DNA of 64,000 bases from Karalla daura (Eukaryota; Chordata; Actinopteri; Chaetodontiformes; Leiognathidae). Under the pieces are notes generated by a model. It had not been told where the DNA came from, made no database searches, and saw only the letters and a list, made by a program, of their open reading frames with translations. This document shows, piece after piece, positions 10,086-52,490 of the stretch (position 1 is the first letter of the stretch; every line of letters starts with the position of its first letter). The position numbers and the translations under genes were made by a program. The stretch is taken from NCBI GenBank assembly GCA_029224185.1, contig CM055193.1, forward strand, positions 19,205,559 through 19,269,558. Reading direction: 5' to 3'.

Positions 10086-12510
10086 GGATTTATTCATTTC
10101 ATTTGAGCATTTTTCCAGTGAGCTCACTACCCAGTCATCTGTAGGACTCTGTGGATGGCGAGGGAGGAGGAGGAGGAGCGAGTGGGTGATTTCGGACGCT
10201 GCCTTTGATCATCACATCTTCCCAGAATCCCACAGCGACGGCTTCAAGCTGCTCCTTCTGGGCCCGGTGGTTGTCCAATTCATCTCCCGGGCCGAGCGGT
10301 CGATCGCCGCAGCGTCGCTCTCCGAGTGACATGAACTTTAGAGGTTCACCGGGGCCGAGGTCACCCGCGGATCAATCGGGAACCAGGCGTCTGCGATCGG
10401 GCCGAGGCGGCCGCAGCCTGCTCGCCTGCTCAGGGTGCAGCGTCCAGACGCCGCTGATCACCTGACCTCAGACCAGCTAACGCATCAGCAGTCACTGGGC
10501 GTTTGATGGAGCCGATCGGGCCTAATACGTGGCGTGTGCGTGTCGTGCCACGTGTGTCAGACGATCGGCCCCGATGTGATCAACCGACGTGGTTGGATAA
10601 AAAAAATCGAGGCCGTGACCTCTGCTCTCCGACCTCAGTTGTCGATCGCCCGTCACGTCGGCGCCCTCAGAGCCAACGCCGGCACTGCTGACGTCGTGAG
10701 CCCCGGCACGCTAGCACCAGCGGCTCGACGGCAGAGGCTGCTGGAGAGGAGCTGCGGTGCTGGGAGCAGACCTGACACACACACACACACAGTGTGTGTG
10801 TTTTGAAATCATCATCCACTGGTGTGTGTGTGTGTGTGTGAGGGAGAGAGACAGAGGGGGAGAGAGGGTTTTTGTCCTCTGTTGGTGTCGGTTTCCAGAC
10901 CTGATCGTGTTGCTGATTTATTACATTATTGATAATGGCCAGGCTCTGGGCCGCTTCGGTCATTTTTGTGACGGTGAATTCATTGATCACTGCTCAGCCA
11001 ATTTGTCTTGTCGCTCTCGCAGCATTAAGTAAACACAGCGACGTCCCATTACCTGTGTTGTTAATTAGTTCAGAGCGTATCACCTGTTGACTGACGGCGT
11101 CAGATGGATCAGACGCGTCACACCTCAACCACGTCCTCAGTTCTACAAAGGCACAAAATCACAGCTGTCAGGAAATGACTGATTCTCTTTGATAAATCAA
11201 CTTCAACTCCGAATGAATCACTCTAAGCTTGGAGAGTTGATCACAGAGCACGCTTGCTACTCCACTGCTTGCTCACATGAATGACAGCCCGAATCAGATC
11301 CAGCTGCCTGATCAGGTAATTGATCAGATCATTGATCACCTAAACATCTGTTGGAGGGGACACGTGTGAGACTGGCTGCGTTATTTACGTCCTGCTCATC
11401 CGTTATCATACCAACGATCTTATCATTTATTGATTAAGCGATTTACCGCCTCACTTCGACTCACATTTATACTGAAAACCGTTTAATGTAAGTCATCGTA
11501 TTACGAATTCATCTTCGCATCGATCGATATGAAGATGCTTAAATGCGATCTGGCTGTTATTGATCGGAGTGATCGCAGATAAATGTGTCCTCTGTCATCC
11601 GTAATCACGTGATTTCTATGATTGATTAAAATGATGCAGTTTAGGATCCTGTGATCAATAATCACCCATTTCTGATTGATAAACCCTCAGTCCGGTCTAA
11701 GCGCACGTGATCGTTATCTCGGATCCGGCCGAACATCCCGCTCCGCTCCTGTCGGTTCCGTGACCGGAGCCGGTCCCGGGGACTGGGTCTGCTCTCCAGC
11801 ACATGGACGGTCTCAGAGGGAAGGCGGATTGAGGGGGAGAAACACGAAACCAGCGCCGTCTGTTTTCTGCGGGGCTCGCGGCGCTCGCAGCGACGCTCGG
11901 GCGTCTTTTTCGACGCCTCGGCTGCGATTTTATCCGTTTTCTGCGCCTCCTCCCCCCTTTGTTCTGCTTTAATGGATCGGCGTCTGGAGCCTCGCTGCCT
12001 CCCAGACCCCCTCCTCTCCTTCCCTCTCCTCCCCTCTCCCCCCTTCCACCTCCACCTCCCCCCCCACCACCACCGCACAGAAAAACACACATTTTGCACA
12101 TTTGCGGCCACGCAAAAACTAAGCGGGTCGTAAAACGGGCCGAGACCGGAGAAGGAGAAGGGTCAAAGCGGCGGCTCGGTGCTGGGACCGAGGCCGGAGG
12201 AGCCTCCACGATGCCTCCGGACAGGAGCAGCCCTACCTGGGGGTATCGACCCTCTCCTCCCGGCTCGGCCCGGCCCGGTATGACTCGCTACGAGGGGGGG
12301 GGGTGTGGGGGGGAATGGGGTGAAAATCCCACACGCGTGGAAACAGAAGACGAGCGATGATGCGGAGGGGAGGCGAGGCGTTTTCCCCCAAAACATCCAC
12401 ACGTACACCCCCTCCCTCCACCTCCTCCTCCTCCAACACCCCCATCTCTGCCCCTCGGACCTGCAGAGCCCCCAGTCCCATACGCACCCCTCCCCCGGTC
12501 CGGACTCACC

Positions 12511-12900
12511 TGGACGGAGACGAACAGAAAAGTGTCCAATCAGTGATTAAAATCCACGGTCCCGCTCTGGTTCTTCGCCTCCCTCTCCTGCTTCTTCTGC
12601 TTCTTCTTCTTCTTCTGTCCTCACGTCAGAGCGGAGATGCTCAGGTGCTGCTGCAGGCGGGGCCCGGACAGGTAGGACCGACCTGGGTCCACGGCGGAAC
12701 AATAATCCAGAGCGGAGCGGAGTGACCGTGTCTCCCCCATTCACACACGACCCTGCCTCGGCTCGGCTCGGCTCGGATCGGTCTGTCCCTGCTCCGCCAC
12801 AGACAGCCCCCCATCTGGACCGTACCACCCGCGCCCGGGGCGGGGGGGAGAAGAGAAGGAGGAGGAGGAGGGGGGCCGGAGAGACGGAGCAGCTCCACAG
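12511..12900 (-). promoter_or_regulatory. plxna3: probable plxna3 non-coding first exon and CpG-rich promoter
   Basis: The block from about 11700 to 12900 is GC- and CpG-rich. On the minus strand an excellent donor (GTCCAG then GTGAGT) lies at 12510/12509, so a 5' UTR exon would end at 12510 (feature drawn one base short of the border). No convincing coding sequence is present on the minus strand here. Plexin A genes commonly start with a non-coding exon far upstream, and the coding exon at 3188 has a possible acceptor at about 3284 (CTGCAG). The transcription start is not visible, and the upstream limit is a guess from base composition. Confidence 0.45.
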
Positions 12901-15368
12901 AGCCGCTCCACACTTGATGAGTCCGCTGATTAGAGGCTTTGTTACTCAGTGCGACGATGTTAGTCGGTGGTTATTGACGAGGAGATAAAGCAGGAGAGCT
13001 GTCGAAAGGAACTGGTGAGAAGCAGAGCACGCTGTCAGTTTGGGGAACAGCTGGACCACCCCTATAAAAGATGCGTTTTGGTTCAGTCCGACTCCTTAAT
13101 CTGCTGTTTTTCTCCTCCTGGAGCCAGATGTGGAGAGAGAGTGGGAGAGAGAGTATGATTCATAGAGAGAGAGAGCGAGAGAGAGAGAGGGCGATGCAGG
13201 GATGTTCATCTATAGATAAGGACTAGTGAGAAGATGTGCTGATGAGAAAGATGGAGAAGATGAAGGAGATGGAAATAGGTAAAGGGGAGTCAGCGGAGGG
13301 ATAAACTGTGCGAGAGGAGACAAAATGGACTCAAACAAGAGTGGGGCAAGGAATGTAAGTGGTGAAACAGACCCAGAGACAAGGGTAAAATAAACAGTGA
13401 AGAGTGGGGGAAAACGAGAGTAAGAAAAGTATATTTAAAGTTCAAACTCAAAAAGTGAAGCTAATCATCAGCTTGTTTTCAATTTACTTAGATATCAGCT
13501 GAATCAAACATCTGCTGGTCCCAGGAGATGCAAGATCAAAGATGAAAAATTAAAGAGACACCACAATAACAAAGATGATGATGTAGTAGAAGACTAAGGA
13601 TGCTGTGACATCACTGTTGGGCGTGGTCCACCACAGCTCCACTCAGAGGGCAAAACACTCACAGTGTCGAGGTCAATGACACCAACTTTTGTTTCACAAT
13701 CACAAAACACATGATTGCACTTTGTCCACAACTAACAGAATATTTCAACATCTACACATGTTTGACTTAATCGTGAACATGGAGGTAAACACTTGATGAA
13801 ATGATTTAACTAAACCTGATCCTCGCAAGTGTATTTTCAAGTGTGTGAGAATAATAATGTAGTAATAAACAGAGAGAGAGAGGCAGACAGCTGTAGGTAC
13901 TTTCCACTACTTTACAAGCAGCTTACTTTGGCGGCTCTCAACCTGGTGCCCCAACTTCAGATTAGCAGGTGATTGTGGAGGTTCATCACATAACTCCTTA
14001 AACAAGACTTCCTGTCATTTTTGGCAGCTTATGCTGGTTTCTGGCTGACTTCACCACTGTCGATGCTAACCTGGAGCTAATGGGTGCTACCAGTAAGTGG
14101 CAGTGGCTGGCGAGCGTGCTTGCTCAATAAACAGACAACTTTTGATTAGCCCAAAGTCGTGGACTCAGTGTCCTCTCTGACCTCACAGTCTTGTCCTGAC
14201 TGCAGGCAGCTAATGGAGCAGAGGCAGGAACCTGGTGGGGCTGCTGGAGTGTGGACTTTGCAGCAGTGCGACTGCAGGCTGGTTGTGGTCAGGAGCAGCA
14301 GACTCAGTGTTTCCAGCGGATCCAGCAGCTGGAGTCTAAAATAACCCGAACCGGGGCTGGGTTCAGGTTCAGGTTTAGACTGGGGTTAGATCCTGCATGA
14401 CTCCGGGCTGCAGCAGGAGCTTCACCCTGTAATCAACTCCCGCCTGACAGCTCTGGTTTTTCCTCCACTCTGTCTCTGTTTCTCTCTCTGTAATTTTCTT
14501 AATTGAAGCCACTTGAGGGGTCTCGCCCTCTCCTCGTTTCATCCTCGCCTTTTCTATTCTTTCCCCTCCTCTTCTGTCCTTTCCTTTCATATAATTCCCT
14601 TACCTTGTTTTACCCTCTCCTTCTTTCCCCTCCTGTGGAAGAATGGAGTGAAAAAGAAGGATTAGAAGACGAGAGGATGGATCTAGAAATAGAGCAGAGG
14701 AAATGAAGGAGAACTGAGGGACCCCGAGAAGGTGTTTGAGGCTGTGCTAGTAGAGATAAAGTTAAAAGCAGCAAGTCCGAGGAAGGAAAAGGTTGAAACA
14801 GGAGGAAACATCTTGGCGTTCTCTGCTGTTGTTCTTATCCCTATTGTCATTGCTGTCACCACTTTCCCTCTGCCAATTTTAAATTGGCAAATTAGCACTG
14901 TTAGCTTCTGTATGGTCACGTTAGATGGTCTGCACTTATCTGAAGAAGCGCGAAGAAGAAAAACAGAAAACCGAATCAAATACAACTCAACATGGTTGAG
15001 GTGGTATTTTCTTTGGGTGATTTTAAATCAAAACATGAGTGTGATATGTTAAATATATATAATCAAATTGATTAAAACTAAATTTTGATGCCTCACCCTC
15101 TCTTCAGTAACAGTCTTGCTTTCTCTCTTTCTAAAAATTCCCTTCCCTCCCCCGCCTCTTGCTCCCCACCCCTTTTACTCTCTTCAGTGTAAATTGATGC
15201 CGATCACTCGTTAATCTTTTTAAGTCAGCGTGAAACAGCCAGCAGCATGCATGACAATGGATCTCTGTGTGTTTTGTGTGTGTCTGTGTGTCTGTGTGTG
15301 TGTTTGTTTGCAGGGCATACTGTATACTTCCTCCTTTACATCCCTGCTACTATTACAGAAGACATCTG

Positions 15369-15408
<40 letters not shown>

Positions 15409-16085
15409 CTGTGTGTGATTGTATGTGTGTGCAGCTGTTAGTTAAATTCTGAGTTTACGAGTTCGAAGCCACAGAGCAGAAAAAATCCTCACATCTCTGT
15501 CTTTATTTATTTTTACTTTCGAGCATATGTATGCATACACGTGTGTGTGTACTTGTGTGTGTGTGAGTGGGCGCGTGTGTGTGTTTGTTTACTGTTTGAG
15601 TGTGTGTTGACACAGTTTATTATTCAGAACCCAAACAAATTGCAAGCAGAAAACACATTAAAACACCACGACACACAGATCACACACGTTCAATTTCAGC
15701 TAATTCTTTCTCTCTTCTCCAGCTTTTTTCCTCATCTCTGGAATGCGTTGCTAACAGAAGTGCCACAAAATTAGCATCACAATTGTAACGTGTGACTTTT
15801 TTTTTCCAACGGCAATGCTACGGTTCACTATCGGATTTTTTTATTTTTTGCACTTGGAGTATTTCTGGCCTCTGGTGGACAGTAGGAAAACTGACAACAG
15901 TGGAGTATGTCCTGAATCACGTCTGTCAGGAGAGGGCTACCTGAGAGACCGAACTCAGGGGGTATTGAAATGGTTTATCTGTGTTTTGCTCTGCCCGTCT
16001 GTCTCTCTTTTCCTGTCTGTCTCTTGTCTGCTGTCTCTCTCTCTCTCTCTGGGGATGGGACGGCCACCGGCCCGGTGGTGAGGTG

Positions 16086-16186
16086 GTTTCCATGGTAACC
16101 GCAGAGCCTCACTCTGACCTGATTGTTCAAAAAAAAAAAACAATGAAGGAAAACTTCAAAGAGGAGCTGCTCAGTTGCCTAGCAAC
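16086..16186. promoter_or_regulatory. pair of RFX-type X-box motifs
   Basis: GTTTCCATGGTAAC at 16086-16099 and GTTGCCTAGCAAC at 16174-16186 are both near-perfect palindromic X-boxes (GTYNCC, short spacer, RGNAAC). They lie 75 bases apart. RFX factors bind such sites in promoters of ciliary and other genes. No gene start is recognisable beside them, so the target is unknown. Confidence 0.55.
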
Positions 16187-17004
16187 AAGGCTCAATGGTA
16201 GGACTGCTCCCTCGCTCGCTCGCTCACTCTCAAATCTGTTTCTCATCACTCTATCAGTCCGTCCCATCTCTCTCTCTCTCTCTTATCTCGTCCTCTTACA
16301 TCACTCTCCCTCTCACCTTTATCTCTTTTTCTATTTTCATCACTATGTTCCTCACACTCACTTCAGCTCTTTCTCTTCATCCCTCCTTCCCCCCTCTGCA
16401 CTTTCTCTCTGTCCTTCTGCACCCCTCTCTCTCTTTCTGTCCCTCTCACATCATACATGTCAAACAGATTACTGTGTTTTGCATGGATCTTCATGTGTCT
16501 AACTCCATACCCAGACACAGATGCACCGAGCAGCTTCTCATATGCGCATATGCGCATTCACTGTTGTGTAGCATGTCAGCGCTCCCCCATGGACAACTTG
16601 CCAATGTGAGAGACAGGCTGTCCATGGAGGACAACACAAATATACACACTACACACACACACAAACATACAGGAGTCTGTAGCGCTGCACTTTGTAAATC
16701 TCAAACCACAGAGTGCAACTCTCTCACTGCCAGGTGTGTGTGTGTGTGCGCGCGCTGAATTACCTTGGGTATCTTTCATAAGTCTGACATGACATGCATT
16801 TGCATCTATATCTACACACAAGTACAAGCACATACATTCACAAACCCATGCCAGAGATTTAATTGAAACCACCCTCTCCCTACGTGTGCGAACCGTCTGC
16901 CTCTGCTCTGGGTCTGGCTCTTCAAACTCAGTTTATCTGTGTGTGTCGATGTCAGAGGGACAGACAGACAGACAAGCAGTCGAGAAGCTACAACTTCATC
17001 CCAC

Positions 17005-17010
17005 TTTATT
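17005..17010 (-). terminator. ptpn18: possible ptpn18 polyadenylation signal
   Basis: This is the first AATAAA on the minus strand downstream of the ptpn18 stop (TTTATT on plus), about 1.0 kb after TGA. No alternative AATAAA is seen between it and 18023. Confidence 0.35.
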
Positions 17011-18022
17011 GTCCACACACACTCACACAGTTTCTTGATCTGCTGCTGGTATTTTATGTTTCTCTGCTGCCTCCCAATGGTCAGTAGTGGAACAACGACA
17101 ACAGAAATTGTTATTGTTATTACAAAAACTGGAGAAAATGATCAAATGTTATCTTTCATACATACAAACATATTACAAATGTATGTGAGTAATTTTAAAG
17201 CAATTTGTTTTATGGGGTCAATATGTCTGACACATCAGCACTGCTCAAGGACAGTTCAGGTTCCAAATCAAATCCAAACTGCATACCAGTGCTTTCATGC
17301 TGATAAAAGTTGATTCAGAGCCTGAAAAGTGCTTGGTTATCCTTGTGCATCATCACTCGACTGATGAGCATAATGTCTGTAGGCTGTGGTTGAGAGGAAA
17401 AAGGAGAGATGACACACCAGGCAACTGTCAACTGATTGGGAGGTAGATACTCTGATACCCATCCCTGCCTACATGTCCCTGGGCAACGGAAATTCAAACT
17501 GCCCGTGACATTGTATCATGTACAAATGTGTGTGAATTGTTAACACCATTGCTTGAGCTGCTGGACTTTGAAGGATGGACTGCCAGCAGTGTGGTCATGA
17601 CGAAGCAGTCTGTAAGAAGCAGTCTATTTACCAGAGAAAATGGCAAAAGTAACAAAAAATTGGAGATGTTCCTCAGAAGAGACAAAATATTCAGCAGGGT
17701 CCTGAATACAACTCCTGGTACTCCTGTGCTGATGGAGCTGCTGTCTCCATTGTGGAAAACGAAGTTCAGATAAGAACAGTTTGAAACAAAGGAGCACTTG
17801 AACTTCGGTGTGAATACGGGCCATTTTGTTCCAAGCTCCAAGATCTCAAATGGAAGTAGACCATGAAAGGGAACCATGTTGGTGTTTGCCCCGGTGAAAG
17901 CACAGACAGAAACAACAACAAAATGAGTTACATCAAAGACACACATTCATGGCCACAGACCAGTTATATCTGATCCAATGTTATCCAGCAGGATCCAAGG
18001 AAATCCAAAGGGATCCAGAGTC

Positions 18023-28721
<10,699 letters not shown>

Positions 28722-29609
28722 GTCTCCAGCCTCCAGCAGCCTCCAGCAGACAGGAAATAGTAGCCAACACCTGTGTGAGCCTCTGTCTCTCTCTGTCGGA
28801 CTCTCTCTCTCTCTGACTCTCTTTCCCTTTCGCTCTCACCTCTACCTCTGTCTCTCTTACCCCCTCAGTTAATCATTCAGTGTGCATCGGAGGCGTCACT
28901 CCACCGACTGGCCGACCAGCAGGAAGTGTGAGGAAACTTTCAGTGAAATAACAGAAATGTTCTCATTGTTTCTTCACTGAGAGGTAGTGAGCGGCCGAGC
29001 CGACAGAGATGTTTCCTTCCTCACACATACGTGAGTCTGATTTCAGTGTGACAGAGATCCTTTGTTGTTCGACAGAGATAAATGAAAACCTCCCGACAGT
29101 GGATGCTTTCTATCTTACCGTCGACATGTCGACGCAGTAAAAACATGTACAAGAGGAAGACCACAGTGAAACTGCAGAGCGCTCAGTGACCTCCACTGCA
29201 CCTGCTACAGCTTCTCAGATGACATGATTTTCACTCGTCTTTCTGCCGCTCTTACAAGTTTAATGGTGATGTGTCCACTGAGTCCGACGAGGGGCCTGTT
29301 CTACCACTGCTGGATGATTAGGATGCACCTTCCACCTGAGTAAATGTAATTACACAACGTGGAAACAATGCGATACCATTAAAAGTCCTGTTTCAAAACT
29401 TACATAAATACAAAGACCAGAGGTGTACTGAGAGTATTGAAATACACATAAGAAAACAAGAAAAACAAAACAAAAACATTAACGAATATGGAATCAATAA
29501 TCTTGGAGGATGTAGGATGATTATTCAAGATTTTGAGGCAAAAAGCAACATAAACTTTCTACATATACAGTATGTACAAATACATGCAGATGTGTACATA
29601 AGTATAAGT

Positions 29610-30045
29610 TCATTGTGGTGAAGAGAAAGCTGAGCTGCATGGCAAAGCATGCAATCCAGTCTTTCTTCATTCCAAAAGAACGAGACTGTGAGCAGAAGTA
29701 GTAGTAATTAGATTTCTCTGCAGGGGGACAGGGCCCAGCCTCGGGAGCTCAGACATACAGGACAGGAAACAGGAAAGGTTAAAAGTAGAGCTGCTGCTCC
29801 TCCCCCATTGAGAGGAGTCAGCTGAGGTGGGTTCAGCTAAGGCTTTCAGCTTTTCAGAGATGTTCTGTATGAACATCCGGGAGGACACTCTAGCGCAGAC
29901 CCAGGACATACTGGAGAGATCATATCTTTCAACTGGCTTCTGAATGGCCCGAGACCCTTTCAGAAGTGCTGGGGGAGGCTGCCAGAGTGAGAGCGTCTGG
30001 GTTTTTCTTCTGAGCCTCCGAAACCTAGACCTGGATAAGCAGTGG
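29610..30045 (+). mobile_element. decayed LINE 3' end (non-LTR retrotransposon)
   Basis: The DNA follows the well-known end of a fish LINE ORF2. It begins with GTGAAGAGAAAGCTGAGCTG and AAAAGAACGAGACTGTGAG, then AGAGCTGCTGCTCCTCCCCC with ATTGAGAGGAGTCAGCTGAG. After that come CAGACCCAGGACATACTGGA and ACCTGGATAAGCAGTGGCCA. The reading frame is broken repeatedly. Confidence 0.7.
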
Positions 30046-30464
30046 CCAGTGGATTACAGTGCACATACATCGTTTTTTACTGTCCGATGCTCCAGAATTA
30101 AAGTACTCTGATTCAGATTCTGCTGGAACTGAATGGAACGGATATGCACAGATCTTATTTCAAACACAATTCAATTAAAATTGTATAAATTAATAAAACA
30201 TATACCACCATCTCTATCTGCATATTTATGCTTTAATTTTTTTGTACATGCAATATTTTGTATGTATTGCGTATGTATCTATATGTTTATATGGACATCT
30301 TAGCCAACTTCAGTGTTACTGTAAGTGGAACCAGAATTTCCAGAAGTGAACCTTCCTGGGGGATTGACCAAAATTCTCCCTATCTGTCTGTCCATTTGTC
30401 TATCTATCACATACATATGAGTGTGTAACAATTATGTAGTACAACAGTAATACTACTACTATTA

Positions 30465-30507
30465 TATTATTATTATTATTATTATTAATAATAATAATAA
30501 TAATAAT

Positions 30508-30598
<91 letters not shown>

Positions 30599-30599
30599 T
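30465..30599. repeat. compound trinucleotide array (TTA)n(TAA)n(CAA)n(TAA)n
   Basis: The trinucleotide phase is continuous across four blocks. The TTA and TAA blocks are inverted copies and can form a hairpin. Confidence 0.95.
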
Positions 30600-30739
30600 A
30601 AAAAACTGTAAGATACCACTCTGGATGCATGTGCTTGAGTTTTTTGTGATTTTGTCACTACGATCTTTACTCTTATCTTCCCTCTGTTTTATTGTGTGAC
30701 TGAGAGCATGTTGTGAAGCACCCAGCCCCCCCGCCCCTC

Positions 30740-30888
30740 TCCTCCAGGTCACCTCCTGGCTGCAGCTGCAGCTCAGAGCCTCACTGTGCCCTCAGTGTGT
30801 GTTGCCGGAAACGCAGACAGAGTGAGACCTCTGTCCTGTCCGCCTCTCTCCGCTAGCCTAGCCTGCCAGCTAGCAGCCCCGGGTAAAC
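30740..30888 (+). promoter_or_regulatory. gripap1: gripap1 promoter / 5' leader
   Basis: This GC-rich stretch immediately upstream of the start codon carries an ETS-type CCGGAA at 30805-30810 and pyrimidine-rich initiator-like sequence, with no TATA box. GC-rich sequence continues into intron 1 to about 31150. The exact start is not determinable. Confidence 0.5.
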
Positions 30889-49895
<19,007 letters not shown>

Positions 49896-52490
49896 GACTG
49901 TCTCCTGGATCCATCCGTCCATTCCCTTCCTTCCCTCTCACTGTCGTTCACCTCAGCTGGAAGGTGTGGGCGAGGCTCAGGTTATCACCTGAAACCAACA
50001 TTTCTCCCTGCTTCCATCTACTGCACACCTGCTGCGGGCCCCGACTAATGACTGCATCCGCTATGATTTCACCACCTCAGTCTGCTCTCTGGGATATGAC
50101 TACATGCTGGAGTTCGTCAGTGTATTGTGCTCTGAAACGGGGGGGAGAAAAGTTTAAGAGGTGAAGAAGGAGGCGTTCATTATGTTACTATGTTGAATGT
50201 ACTGTAATTAGACTGCACTGCTCACTCACCATCAGGTCCTGGCTATGACCTGGAAACACATTGTAACAGGTGTACATTTTTGCTCACTAAGCTGTATGTC
50301 TTGACGTGACTTCAGGCCGTCACAGTCACGTTAGTCTGCTCGTTGATCCTGGCTACGTCCTGGAACACGCCTGTGCGGGTCCTGTCTGCAGGAGCTGCTG
50401 TGATCTAGCCACTTCCTGAGCCTCCCGGGCTTTGTGTTCGCCCCGGATTCTCTGAGAAGCACCAGTGACCGAAACCGACTTTTATCGACTCTTTTTATCA
50501 TACGATTGTTTGTTTTTTTATCATGCCTGAGCTTTCAGCTGCATTTCTTGGCCTTCATTCACAGCTGATCTTTGCTTTGTTGTCACAGAGATGTTCATTT
50601 ACTCATTAGGTTACAATGGAGTCATCGGTCTCACAAATAAGACTTTTTTTTAGCCCGACTCATCCACACACAGTCACACACACACACATGCACTCACTCT
50701 CAGACGCTCAGAAATGATTTCTCTGTCGTCTGGGCACACTGGGCCGGCAGAGTGCTGGCTGGTGCCTGTTGGTCACAATCTGACATGTTAATTAGCTGCA
50801 TGACAAACCTCAAGTGTGTGTGGGTGTGTGTGGTTGGGTGGGTGTGTGTGGTTCGGGGGGCATGGTGACATCCTGGACAGAACTCTTACAAAACGTGACT
50901 CTGCTTCCATTTTTGACTTCTCATGAAATGTAAAATGGTTTACAGGCTGGGCTATTTGCTGGATTCATAGTCCCTGTCATGCAGTCTCTCATGATTTTAT
51001 ATCAAAGGAGGTTTGATTACTTTTGTCAGTTTGTTTGGAAATGTAAGAAGAACCTGACACGCATGAAAATCTTAAACATTATCTCGTTAAAACAAAAAGA
51101 AAAAAGTCTGGAGGTTGGACGAGTTTAAGGAGTCATTGCCTTTACATTTCCTTTCAAGTTTAAAAACTGGGAATGGTTCAATGAGAAAACTAAACTTGTG
51201 TCTCTTCTTTGTGCAACTTCAGCCTTTTGTCTACAGGACTGTATCGCAGTCACAGTATTGTTTGTGTCTGTGACTTATCTCTGTCTTTACGGATGCTTCG
51301 GTATCAACCAGTCTTCAAAATCTCTTTCTGTGGGGCTGGATCTATCTCTGGCGCCTCGCATCTCTCTCTTGGACTGCAATGTCACTACCAGACAGGTAGT
51401 GACAGTTAAATACTCTCTGTCTGCCTGCCTTCTGGCTCCGGTCTGGGGCTTGGAGTACAGCCTGGACTGAGGGTCTCTCTGGCAACCGCACTCTGACGCT
51501 GTCCCGGACAATGCCTGTGCTTTATGTTATAACCATGTATATCCTGATTTAGTTTTGTTTTGACACTGTTAGAAAAGATACCCACTTGTGTCTGATGTGA
51601 AACCCTAAACACCTGACGGCAAGAGAGAAACCTCCAGTGCAGGGCTCACTCGTGGCCTCGACTCATCCCGATACGTGAGCAGCGAAGAGAGGGGGAAACA
51701 TAAACTGTAAGAACACCAAATAACGGCTCGACGGTCCAGGAGCCACTGAGCTGCACTGAAACAGACCTAACGGCTCGGCTCGCTCCCCGACTGTTGTGGG
51801 AGCTGTCTATGCGCTGGGCAGCTGCGGGCCCCGTTACCGTGTTTTTCTGTTTGTAAGGTTTAAAAGCTGTGTATATACGCTGTGACATGATGTGTAACTG
51901 TATGGAAAAAAATCAACAGATTTATTTATGAGACTGACGATGATCATGACGCTAATTATTGTAACGATGAGAAAATTGATAAAATGTCTGTAAAAACAAT
52001 GAGGGTGCGTCTTGTGATTTCTCACTCAGCCAGAGCAGGATGGCGCTAACTGATCGGTCCAGTTAACACGATGCTACATGATAAGTGACTCTGCCTCATC
52101 CCCACTCTTATAATAGCCGGCTCTAATTTCACATGGAGTGACATATCCATGTCTGTAGTGGCCAACTTCACCCCTTAAACTTTCAGCTTGTTGTGACTAA
52201 CCGTACAAACCACGTTTCTGTGTGTGGACTGGATAGTGACAGCGGCTAGTCAACATCTGGGCCGAAACGCTTCCCATTTGTGACGTGGTTACATGAGGAA
52301 GGCACCAGCAAAGCTCTGATGTGAGTGCACGTGATACCACTGCCCAACTGGTCCCAGATTAGATTCAGTGTCTGTGGCGATGGCTTAAAGGTGTACAGAA
52401 TGAGTGCGCTGCGTGTTTAGACTGACGCACGTCTTCTGTCTAATGCCTCAAATGATCTTCAATAAATGAAATCTCTTTAATTCTATTTTT
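49896..52490 (+). other. gripap1: gripap1 3' UTR
   Basis: This is unique-looking sequence from the stop codon to the first AATAAA (52461-52466). ORFs in it have no recognisable family. The length, about 2.6 kb, is inferred from the signal only. Confidence 0.5.
52461..52466 (+). terminator. gripap1: gripap1 polyadenylation signal
   Basis: AATAAA sits in the context CTTCAATAAATGAAATC, followed by T-rich sequence. It is the first canonical hexamer after the stop. Confidence 0.5.

Larger units (their letters stand above)
12901..18022. other. intergenic region between plxna3 5' end and ptpn18 3' end
   Basis: I see no conserved exon on either strand. It contains GA- and CT-rich tracts, a TATAAAAG motif at 13063-13070 and two X-box motifs at 16086-16186. 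There is also an open minus-strand frame at 17946-17494 with no recognisable family. The right-hand part (about 16985-18022) is probably the ptpn18 3' UTR. Confidence 0.6.
28722..30888. other. intergenic region between head-to-head ptpn18 and gripap1
   Basis: It is 2.2 kb long. It holds a LINE 3' remnant (29610-30045), an AT-rich stretch, a trinucleotide array (30465-30599) and the GC-rich gripap1 leader. The ptpn18 transcription start is not evident; there is no CpG-rich block next to 28721. Confidence 0.7.

Noticed and set aside
12357..12725. Plus-strand frame with a Leu-rich, signal-peptide-like stretch ending at CCCGGACAG/GTAGGA
   Set aside because: No ATG close to the Leu stretch, which is a CTT repeat. 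The minus strand offers a better explanation (plxna3 5' UTR exon).
17494..17946. 150-codon open frame on the minus strand downstream of ptpn18
   Set aside because: No recognisable domain; lies in the probable ptpn18 3' UTR; likely chance or an old repeat.
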